From Aurantiochytrium sp. KH105 (lineage: Eukaryota > Sar > Bigyra > Thraustochytrida > Thraustochytriidae), in contig BGKB01000019.1 in NCBI GenBank assembly GCA_003116975.1, positions 372,001 to 436,000 of the forward strand: 64,000 nucleotides of DNA, in the 5' to 3' direction. This document shows, one piece after another, positions 8,594 to 16,602 of the stretch (position 1 is its first letter; each line of letters starts with the position of its first letter). Below the pieces are notes generated by a model. That model was not told the origin of the DNA and did no database searches. It saw only the letters and a list, made by a program, of their open reading frames with translations. Made by a program: the position numbers and the translations under genes.

Positions 8594-10603
8594 ATGCAGG
8601 CGGCGCCGGAGGACGCGCTGGCGCAGGTCAAGGCGCAGGCCGCGGCCGTGTGCCCCGCGTTCGCCAAGGCGCCCCTGGACGGCACCCTGGTGCACGCCAG
8701 CCCGCGACACGCGCTCAAGAAGCTGCTGCGCGCGGCGACGGACGAGCACGCCAAGGCGGGCGACCCCGTGACCGCGCGCGCCGCGCTGGACGCCGTGCTC
8801 GCGCGGATCGGAGAAAGCGCCGGGGAAGAGACCGAGGAAAAAGACGCGGGCCTCGCGGTCGAGAGCGTGCACGGCGGCGCAGAGGTGACACTCTCGACGC
8901 TGCTCAAGGAGGAGACGCGACAGGTCCACCGCGAGGCCGAGAATGTGGCCTTCATCCGTGCATTCATCAAGTGCAAACTTGGCAAAGACGACTACTGCGC
9001 CTTTATCGTGCGCATGTACCACGTCTACTGCGCGCTCGAAGAGGCCTTTGCCCACGCATGCACCGAGAACGAGCCCGCGTCTTCCGTTCATCAAGAGGTG
9101 CTGCGATCCATCTGGTTCCCGAAAGTCCTCGACCGCAAGGGACGCCTCGAGGAGGATCTTGCGTTCCTCCTCGGCGACAACTGGCGCAAGGACCCGAATG
9201 TGCAGACTCTCTCTCGCGCCTCGCGCTGCTACGTGGGCCGGCTCAAGCAGCTGGCTGAGAACAATCCTCTGCTTCTCGTGGGACACGCTTACACGCGCTA
9301 TCTGGGCGACTTGAGCGGAGGCCAGACCTTGCGTCGCATGGCTCGCAAGTCGCTGCAACTCGAGGGCGACGAAGGCACTGCGTTCTATGTCTTTCCCGAG
9401 ATCTCGAGCGCCAAGGAGTTCAAGAACATGTACCGCGCTCAACTCGACGCCATGAATCTGACGGAAATTGAAGCCGCTGCGATCGCGCAAGAGGCCGTGC
9501 TGGCGTTCCGGCTCAACATTGGGCTCTTTCTCGAGCTCGATCATATCTGTGGCCTCGTTGCCCCAGAGCCCGCTTCTTCGACGCCTTCTGGCGCTCCCGT
9601 TCCCGCTGTGAAGCGCTGCCCTTTTGTAGATACCACGCCCGCAGCTGCCGCAGGACTGCATCACGGCCTGCCACGAACCCTGCCTCACCACCAAGACACG
9701 TCTCTTTCCTCGCTGCTCAAGGAAGAGACACGCCAGGTCCACCGCGAGGCCGAGAATGTGGCCTTCATCCGCGCATTTATCAAGTGCAAGCTCAGCAAAA
9801 GCGACTACTGTGCCTTTATCGTGCGCATGTACCACGTTTATACGGCGCTTGAAGAGGCGTTTGCGCAAGCATGCTCCAATGACGATCCCGCCTTGTCGAG
9901 ACATTGCGAGGCCCTTCGTTCAATCTGGTTTCCTGAGGTGCTCGACCGTAAGGAAAGGCTCGAGGAGGACCTTGCTTTTTTCATGGGCCCCAACTGGCGT
10001 GAGGACGCGGCCGTCGTGGTGCCTTCGCGCGCCTCGCGCTGCTACATGGGCCGACTCAAGCAGCTGGCTGAGAACAATCCTCTGCTTCTCGTGGGACACG
10101 CGTACACGCGCTATCTGGGCGACTTGAGCGGAGGCCAGACCTTGCGTCGCATGGCTCGCAAGTCGCTGCAACTCGAGGGCGATGAAGGCACCGCGTTCTA
10201 CGTCTTTCCCGAGATCTCAAGCGCCAAAGACTTCAAGAACATGTATCGCGCACGACTCGACGCCATGGATCTCTCGGAGGACGAGGCAGCCACGATTGCC
10301 GAAGAGGCCGTGCTGGCGTTTCGGCTTAACATCGGCCTTTTTCTCGAACTGGACCAAGTATGTGGCCTCGTCGACGCGGAAAAGACGCCTGCTCCCGTGC
10401 ATCGTGCAAGCCGGTGCCCGTTCTCGCCTCGCACGAGCGAGCCGTCCTCGAGCGGTGGTGATGCTGGTTCTTATTCCTATTGGTTTGGCCTTCCCTCGAG
10501 TCCCTTTTCCCCTGGCTCCATTGTCTCCCCGCTGACCCTTTCCTCTGCAGCAGTATGCGTCCTTGGCGCAGTTGTTGCCTCGGGCGCTACTTTTGGGAAC
10601 TGA
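8594..10603 (+). CDS. HMOX: Tandem two-domain heme oxygenase with C-terminal membrane anchor
   Basis: Heme oxygenase opens heme to biliverdin, CO and iron. This frame holds two complete HO domains. Each has the proximal heme-ligand histidine in RQVHREAENVAF (His112 and His383 counted from this ATG) and the distal-helix motif RYLGDLSGGQTLRRMA. The repeat distance is about 271 residues. The chain ends in a hydrophobic stretch (starting LTLSSAAVCVLG) that could be a tail anchor, as in animal HO-1/HO-2. An acidic region of about 100 residues precedes domain 1. The 3' halves of the two domains are nearly identical in DNA (about 205 bp from 9235 and 10048 differ at about nine sites). The frame continues upstream to 8528 without an ATG, so this ATG is either the true start or internal to exon 2 (see the 7522 exon). 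Confidence 0.92.
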   Translation: MQAAPEDALAQVKAQAAAVCPAFAKAPLDGTLVHASPRHALKKLLRAATDEHAKAGDPVTARAALDAVLARIGESAGEETEEKDAGLAVESVHGGAEVTLSTLLKEETRQVHREAENVAFIRAFIKCKLGKDDYCAFIVRMYHVYCALEEAFAHACTENEPASSVHQEVLRSIWFPKVLDRKGRLEEDLAFLLGDNWRKDPNVQTLSRASRCYVGRLKQLAENNPLLLVGHAYTRYLGDLSGGQTLRRMARKSLQLEGDEGTAFYVFPEISSAKEFKNMYRAQLDAMNLTEIEAAAIAQEAVLAFRLNIGLFLELDHICGLVAPEPASSTPSGAPVPAVKRCPFVDTTPAAAAGLHHGLPRTLPHHQDTSLSSLLKEETRQVHREAENVAFIRAFIKCKLSKSDYCAFIVRMYHVYTALEEAFAQACSNDDPALSRHCEALRSIWFPEVLDRKERLEEDLAFFMGPNWREDAAVVVPSRASRCYMGRLKQLAENNPLLLVGHAYTRYLGDLSGGQTLRRMARKSLQLEGDEGTAFYVFPEISSAKDFKNMYRARLDAMDLSEDEAATIAEEAVLAFRLNIGLFLELDQVCGLVDAEKTPAPVHRASRCPFSPRTSEPSSSGGDAGSYSYWFGLPSSPFSPGSIVSPLTLSSAAVCVLGAVVASGATFGN

Positions 10604-10702
10604 TTTTTTCTGGACTGATTTTGCGCTGTTATCATACTACTATACACTTTATTCCTTGTCCACCTTGCAATCATGCTGACTTGCTGGCTGCTCAGTTTCC
10701 CC

Positions 10703-10708
10703 AATAAA
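10703..10708 (+). terminator. Poly(A) signal AATAAA for heme oxygenase
   Basis: Canonical AATAAA about 100 bp downstream of the heme oxygenase stop codon; no coding sequence intervenes. Confidence 0.45.
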
Positions 10709-11199
10709 TTGTCCCGCTCAGCAAATGTGCGGAAAAAGTCCCCACTTTTGTTCGGAAGTGCATCTTGAACGCGTCGAGGGCGCCCCAGCCTGAGCGCAGC
10801 AGCAACAGTTCGTGCCAGGTGCATGTGCAGTTGCAGCACCAGCAATAATAGCACCGTCAATAGAGAATAAGAGTCACTAGACGTGCCACTCGTTCCGTAA
10901 TCGATTCCTGTCCCATCCTCTTGAATCGGCCCATCAACTCGAGACCACTTCACCCCTTCCTGCTCAGGGCCCTCGCCCGACTAACCCATTTCCCACCTTC
11001 GTCTTCGTCGTCATCTTCGTCATCACAGAGTTCTCCTCCCCATCCTCGTTCTCCCATCCCGCAACTCCATCTCGACCCTCCTGACCACTCTTCTTCTCCT
11101 TCAACTTCTTCTTCTTCATCTTCTTCTTCAATTTCTCCATCTTCATCTCCTGCATCCCCTCAAAGCTCTCCCCACGCAGCTCAGCTCAGCTCAGCTCTG

Positions 11200-11230
<31 letters not shown>

Positions 11231-11809
11231 CAAGTCTTCGTCCCTCGCTGGCTTTGCCCAACTCGCAAAACACACTCTGCAAAGAGAGCATCGGAGGTCG
11301 CGGAGTCGAACAAAGGCGGGAAGAGAGAGAGAGAGAGACAGAAAGTCGAAGAAAGAAAGAAGGAAAGAAAGGAAGAAAGAAGGAAAGAAAAGAAAGAAGG
11401 CAGAGCTCCAACGAGACACGGTCGGGCGGACCGCCGGCGCCGACTCCGCCGCGCTCCCGGGCGGCCGCGCGGACGCGGGCGGCGCGGCGCGGGCGCGGGC
11501 CTGCAGAGCGCGGGCCGGACGCGCGGCGCGCGCGAGGCCGGCGGGCCGGCGGGCGGGGCGCGGATCGATTGATTGCCTGGGATCGAGCCGCCGGGACCTG
11601 GGCGAGGGCGCCGAGACCCCGCGCGAAAAGGACCGCGCGCGGGACCTGGGCGGCGCGGGCGGACAGCGGCCCTTCGCAGGCCCCTCTCTCCCTCGCTCGC
11701 TCGCTCGTCTGCGCGCTCGCTCGCTCGCTCGCTTTTCCGGCCTGCCCGGCAGCGAGAGCAAAGAGAGCGAAAGCACGGCACGCGAGAACGTCCGCGGGAA
11801 GCCGAGACC
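10709..11809. other. Intergenic spacer and 5' flank of RhoGAP gene
   Basis: Consists largely of simple sequence: TCGTCTTC/TTCTTC tracts (about 11000-11150), CTCAG and TCCTCG arrays (11180-11230), a purine GAAAG/GGAAA tract (11320-11400), extreme GC (11430-11570) and (TCGC)n arrays (about 11693-11735). Long frames across it are compositional and not supported. Confidence 0.6.
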
Positions 11810-13675
11810 ATGGCGAACGAGGACGAGGACGAGGGCGCGGAGCACCGCCCGCGGCTGCAGCTCGACGCGCGCATCGTCTCTGGCCGCGGCGCTCTGCAAA
11901 GCAAGCTCGCGCACGACCAGATGAAGATCATGGGCGACAGCGAAGAGGGGCTCGACGGTCTCGCCGCAGCGGAGGAGATCCAGTTTGCCCTGGTGCACCC
12001 AAGACGAGACCGCAAACGGCGACGCATTCTAGCGCTTTACGGCCTCAATCTTGTGCAAGGACTCGCCAATACCGCAGAGCACGACCTTTTTGACCGAACG
12101 CTCGTGTACGCACTTTATCTCGTCCAAGCTCTGGCCGCAGAAGACTTTGTCATTGTTCACGTGCACGACGGCATGCGCGAGGTGAACTCGCGCTATCTTT
12201 CATGGCTGCAAAAGTTCTACAAGCTCTTGCCGAGAGCGCATCTCCACAGCATCGCATGCGTCTTTGTCCTTACCTCCTCGCGCCGTTTACGATCTCGCAT
12301 GTGGCTAGCACGACCCTTTACAAGCAGTCGCCTCTGGAAGAAAATCGAATACGTCCACTCTACGAGCAAGCTCGTGGAGCGCCTTGGGTGCGTGCTCAAC
12401 GTACCAGAGACGCCCGCCGACGCTGATGTGGACTCGTGCGGTGCTGTGCCCTCACCGCCAGATTCACCAACTTCCCCCGGAAGCGTCTCCGCCGCCATTG
12501 CAAGTGGGCAGAGCATGCGCGACCTTCTATGCCAGGCCGCAGCAACAGGTTCAACGCCAATCAATCTGAGTCTCCACCGAGGCGAAGAGGACAAGGACGC
12601 AGCCTTGCGCACCCGGAGTCATCGCGTCAAGCCACGTTTGCTCACAGAGAGAGGAATCCGACACCAGGAGATTCGCTCATCGTTTTCTCGTCAGTCAAGC
12701 GCAAGGACTTTGCACGAAACCAGGGGAACCTCTGACTCCCTCGATTGTGCTTCTTCTGGCTTGCCGAGCACACGAACCATTTTGGGCATTGAGAGCTCTG
12801 TGGCGATCTCGTCATCCTTTGGATCACCGCGCTCCGCATCGGCGTCTACGCTAACGCAAGCTTGCTCCTCGAGTGCCAATTCACGCCTTCGCACAGATAG
12901 CATCGGCAGTCCAAGGACATCTACGCTCGTTTTTGGCGCTCCGCTTCATCAGGTTGCCTGCCAAAGCGCATCGGGGGTTCCCCCTGTCCTTCAAGACTGC
13001 GTTGAAAGCATTCTGGAGCGAGGTGCTGGTCAAGAGGGTATCTTTCGCATACCCGGGGATGAAAACGTTGTCGAGTATCTCAAGTCTCAGTATAATCGCG
13101 GCGGTCGCCCTGCGGCTCCCAAGGCCAAAGACTCCGATCAAAGTGCCACCGCAACTGCGCCGATCTTAATTTCACAATCATCACGAAGTCTCGCAGAACC
13201 TTCCGTGCATGCTGTCGCTTCGTTGCTCAAGGCTTTCTTCCGAGATCTCCCGGAGCCCATTGTACCGCAAGCTGTGCACGCCCAGGTTCTTCGTCTGGCT
13301 GAATGTATCCCAGACATGACCACTTTGGCATACCAAATGGGGGATCGTATGATCTCCATGCCACAGGCAAACCTTGACGCTCTGGGCTATCTCATGCATT
13401 TTTTGTGTCATATTTCTATTGCATGGTGCCCAACCAGCAAAATGACCATCGATAATCTCACGATCGTCTGGGCTCCCAACATTCTCTCTCGCGGTAAGCG
13501 CGCCTCGAATCCTTCTTCTGGCGACCACGCATCCAACGGGGATATGCTCCAGACGCTCGCCGACTTGCCAAGTTCCGTAAAGGCTGTCAAATGTATGATA
13601 CTTCATGCTGATATCGTCTTTCCGCGGGACATGCTGGCTGTACTTCCACCTGTAGAGCAGGCTACTACTGCCTAA
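11810..13675 (+). CDS. BCH/CRAL-TRIO-RhoGAP protein (p50RhoGAP/ARHGAP1-like)
   Basis: A predicted GTPase-activating protein for Rho-family GTPases, 621 residues. After an acidic N terminus, residues about 60-200 form a divergent Sec14/BCH domain, recognisable by the stretch YLSWLQKFYKLLPR and by RPFTSSRLWKKIEYV, which match the ARHGAP1/BNIP2 type. A Ser-rich linker follows (about 205-375). The RhoGAP domain (about 385-575) has the arginine finger in GIFRIPGDE (Arg413), the conserved Lys in LLKAFFRDLPEP and the Asn in TIVWAPNIL, so it should be active. In p50RhoGAP the Sec14/BCH domain binds lipid or small GTPases. The frame is open upstream to 11573 without ATG; this ATG is the first one. Confidence 0.92.
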   Translation: MANEDEDEGAEHRPRLQLDARIVSGRGALQSKLAHDQMKIMGDSEEGLDGLAAAEEIQFALVHPRRDRKRRRILALYGLNLVQGLANTAEHDLFDRTLVYALYLVQALAAEDFVIVHVHDGMREVNSRYLSWLQKFYKLLPRAHLHSIACVFVLTSSRRLRSRMWLARPFTSSRLWKKIEYVHSTSKLVERLGCVLNVPETPADADVDSCGAVPSPPDSPTSPGSVSAAIASGQSMRDLLCQAAATGSTPINLSLHRGEEDKDAALRTRSHRVKPRLLTERGIRHQEIRSSFSRQSSARTLHETRGTSDSLDCASSGLPSTRTILGIESSVAISSSFGSPRSASASTLTQACSSSANSRLRTDSIGSPRTSTLVFGAPLHQVACQSASGVPPVLQDCVESILERGAGQEGIFRIPGDENVVEYLKSQYNRGGRPAAPKAKDSDQSATATAPILISQSSRSLAEPSVHAVASLLKAFFRDLPEPIVPQAVHAQVLRLAECIPDMTTLAYQMGDRMISMPQANLDALGYLMHFLCHISIAWCPTSKMTIDNLTIVWAPNILSRGKRASNPSSGDHASNGDMLQTLADLPSSVKAVKCMILHADIVFPRDMLAVLPPVEQATTA

Positions 13676-13724
13676 CTTTTGCGTGCACCCACATTGTAAG
13701 CTTCCTCCCTCCCTGCCTCTCTAA

Positions 13725-13730
13725 AATAAA
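13725..13730 (+). terminator. Poly(A) signal AATAAA for RhoGAP gene
   Basis: AATAAA 50 bp downstream of the RhoGAP stop codon. Confidence 0.5.
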
Positions 13731-14579
13731 CTCTTTCTAAGAAGATCATGTTTTTGTTCATATATAAAAACTTGCAACCTGCAACTGCTGCTGTAACCAG
13801 TGTCAGTGTCACTCCTTCTTCAACGCATAGTTTTCTCTCTATTTTTGTTGATCTTACAAGGCGGGCGCTACATGAATTCTCCAAAAGATGACATTGATGG
13901 ATCCGCGTTCACATGATGCCTTTACCCCGCGTTTAACTTTTAACTTCAACTTGGCTCGGGACTTGAACTTGAAGGCGCGCACTCCAACCGACATCTCCGG
14001 TAAAATGTTCTCAATTTCCCAACCGACACATTTCTTGCCTTCTCCCTCTCTCTGTCTGTCTCTTTCTTCCCCATCTCTCTGTCAAAGCTCATCTTGAATG
14101 ACGCTTCGACAACTCCGGACCGTTTCCATCATCCCTGCATCCAAAGACAAACAATTTCTAAGCCGTTGGACTCCAAACGCACGCATCATCAAAACGTGCA
14201 AGCTGTCCTGAAAAGCATGTTTCCGTTCAAGCTCTTTATTACCAGACCAAGTTCGTTTAAATTTTGGATCACCGAGATGCTCATGTATCCGGTAAAACTA
14301 CTTCCCTGCAAAACGGTAACCTTTCGGGGTGTCCGAAAGGGTCAAACCAGAGAGAGATCTGCGAGAGTGCGAGTGATAATTGCATACCCAGTAGCCTATT
14401 GGCGCAAACTACATGATGTGAAAGACCTCAACGGTCAAGAAGTGTTGAGTGAACAGACGCACCAGATGCTGCGGCAAAGACGCCTGCCAACCAGCAAAAC
14501 CGCAACGTGCTTTTCCCATCGCAATAGCAGCAACAACTGCGCGATACCCATACGTAACCGCAAGCAAACAGCCGTCGCG
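13731..14579. other. Spacer and 5' flank of mastigoneme-like gene
   Basis: AT-richer than neighbouring spacers, with a CTCTCTCTGTCTGTC tract near 14045. The downstream frame is open back to 14094, but only from a TTG and without protein-like composition, so this stretch is taken as promoter and leader. Confidence 0.5.
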
Positions 14580-16535
14580 ATGCAGCGTGGCATCTTGGCT
14601 TGTGCCGTAGTGGCGCTCGCCGTCTTCCAGGCTGAAGCAGCCTGCCCGAACAGCTGCTCTGGACGTGGCCGCTGCAGCGACAACGATCAGTGCATCTGCT
14701 ACCAGGGTTTCCGTGGCAACTCGTGCGAGCAGCGTGTTTGCCCTTTTGGTCGTGCATGGGCGACCACTCCGAACGGTGACATCAACGGCGATGGCGATCG
14801 CTATGACGCGGCTGTCTACCAGCCCGGTACCGCATTCACCTCTCGTGCTCATGTCCTCACCGTCGAGAACATGGGCGGTTCCTGGGAGTACTGGCCTTCG
14901 TGGGGTTCGGACGAGGAGGGTCACTTCGATATGGAGTGCTCCAACGCTGGCCTCTGCGATCGCGAACTTGGTCAGTGCACCTGCTTCGAGGGCTTCGAGG
15001 GTTCCGCGTGCGACCGCTCCACCTGCCCGGGTGGAAACTACTGCAATGGCAACGGTCGTTGCATGACCATCGCTCAGCAAGTCGCTGAATACAACCAGGA
15101 AACCGGCAGCTCGCTCGCCTACGACCTCTGGGACGCTGATCACATGCGCACCTGCAAGTGCGACCCCGGATTCGGCGGCATTGGTTGCGAAGACATGATC
15201 TGCCCCAAGGGAGATGATCCCATGACCAAGACTCATCAGATTGCCGAAACGCAGAGGGTTCGTATCTTCTCGAACGGTATGAACACTCAGTACATCGATC
15301 CCGCTGACTCCACTTACTACGGTCTCGGGGGTTCCTTTACGCTTACTTACAAGAACCATCATGGACAGTCTTACACCACTGCGCCCATTGATGTGCAGCA
15401 TTACGATGGTTCTGCTAATGCAGACCTTGTCGCTTCTAATACCGCAGCAGCTCTCCAGGCTCTCCCGAATGCTCATGTTCCTTCTGTCAGTGTCACCGCA
15501 GGCTACTGTGAGTCCCTCATTGCGGGTGATCTCACCAATGCATATGCTGATGGTACCAACGGTGTTGCGAAAACCATGATGCGCTGCGGATTGAGTAGCT
15601 GCCCGGATATGATTGTTGATTCTACGCCCCTAACTCTCATGGAGGATCCAAACAATGCAGGATCGTGCTCTAATACTAATGGGCTCGGTGGTGCGCCTGA
15701 AACTTTGACTGGAACTTTGACTGGCTGCACTGAAGTTGAATACATTCGCTGCATTGAGTTGAAGGTGACATTTTCGGACCCGGCCAACTCCGGGCCTCTC
15801 AATCTGCTTTCTGTCGATGTCTCCGGCGTCACAGCAACCGACAAGACCAACGCTCAAGACTCTACCGTTGACATTCAGTCTTCCGTCGAGAAGACCTGGT
15901 CTCTTACCTCGGATGGTGACGTCGGCTACTATGAGGGCAGCGCCATCTCCATCACCGGTACGACTGCGTCGGTCGATCTTGCAGCTGGATATATCGATTT
16001 CCAAGCTGCTCCATCCGCCATCATGCCTGCAGGAGCAACCGTTATCCTGGTGTGCAGTTTGAACACGATCGGAGAGTACGTTCTCGCCGCAGAGGCTAGT
16101 ACAGGGACTGATCTTTCGTTCACGAGCTCTATCAATGATCCCAAGGGCTATTGTGCAAACGGCAACACAGCGACTGCAACACTCAAGACAGATTACATTT
16201 CTACCCAGCATGACTGGTCTGGCACGACCATCACATCCAATCCTCTCAGCTTCAATGTGGGTGGTACGACAATCAGCAGCGTTGTTTCATCTGTGACGAG
16301 CTACGATGGCACGAATGATCGCTCCTTTCTTCTTCTGCAAGACAACGTCGCAGACACGACTGTTGCTTCGGCTACTCAGGCTCTGACCGCTGATGGTACG
16401 GGTACGAAGGAAGCTGACGAATGCGGTGGTCGCGGTCTCTGCGATTACACAACTGGTCTGTGCACGTGCTTCAAGGGCTACACTGGCGAGCGCTGTGACA
16501 TCCAGAACGCGCTCTGGGTGGGTGCTGAGGCGTAA
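14580..16535 (+). CDS. Secreted EGF-repeat protein of the tripartite mastigoneme/SIG1 (Ocm) type
   Basis: A 651-residue extracellular protein. A clear signal peptide starts MQRGILACAVVALAVF and is followed at once by EGF-like Cys modules: CPNSCSGRGRC, CSNAGLCDRELGQC and CPGGNYCNGNGRC. A last module, CGGRGLCDYTTGLC, sits just before the C terminus. Between the N-terminal modules are the features typical of stramenopile mastigoneme and sexually-induced-gene proteins: CPFGRAW, the YDLWDADHM stretch before a CKCDPGFGG module, and CPKGDDP. A Thr/Ser/Ala-rich beta-type region of about 400 residues fills the centre. Such proteins build the tubular flagellar hairs of the anterior flagellum; thraustochytrid zoospores carry such hairs. 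Family identity is by motif recognition; flagellar localisation is inferred. The stop lies 67 bp from the stop of the convergent gene on the other strand. Confidence 0.85.
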   Translation: MQRGILACAVVALAVFQAEAACPNSCSGRGRCSDNDQCICYQGFRGNSCEQRVCPFGRAWATTPNGDINGDGDRYDAAVYQPGTAFTSRAHVLTVENMGGSWEYWPSWGSDEEGHFDMECSNAGLCDRELGQCTCFEGFEGSACDRSTCPGGNYCNGNGRCMTIAQQVAEYNQETGSSLAYDLWDADHMRTCKCDPGFGGIGCEDMICPKGDDPMTKTHQIAETQRVRIFSNGMNTQYIDPADSTYYGLGGSFTLTYKNHHGQSYTTAPIDVQHYDGSANADLVASNTAAALQALPNAHVPSVSVTAGYCESLIAGDLTNAYADGTNGVAKTMMRCGLSSCPDMIVDSTPLTLMEDPNNAGSCSNTNGLGGAPETLTGTLTGCTEVEYIRCIELKVTFSDPANSGPLNLLSVDVSGVTATDKTNAQDSTVDIQSSVEKTWSLTSDGDVGYYEGSAISITGTTASVDLAAGYIDFQAAPSAIMPAGATVILVCSLNTIGEYVLAAEASTGTDLSFTSSINDPKGYCANGNTATATLKTDYISTQHDWSGTTITSNPLSFNVGGTTISSVVSSVTSYDGTNDRSFLLLQDNVADTTVASATQALTADGTGTKEADECGGRGLCDYTTGLCTCFKGYTGERCDIQNALWVGAEA

Positions 16536-16602
16536 AAGATAGAGGACGCAAAAGCAAATTTTAAGGATAAGATTAATTGACACACATTTTAGAAATGACC
16601 TC

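Noticed and set aside
7499-9904. 801-codon minus-strand open frame
   Set aside because: It is antisense to the heme oxygenase gene and spacer; its sequence is a composition-driven mirror of high third-position GC, with no domain.
10921-12093. 390-codon plus-strand frame before RhoGAP
   Set aside because: Made of Ser/Pro, Arg/Lys and Arg/Ala runs from simple-sequence DNA and overlaps the true RhoGAP start.
14094-14579. 162-codon N-terminal extension of the mastigoneme-like frame
   Set aside because: Opens at TTG, not protein-like, and would bury the clear signal peptide that starts at 14580.
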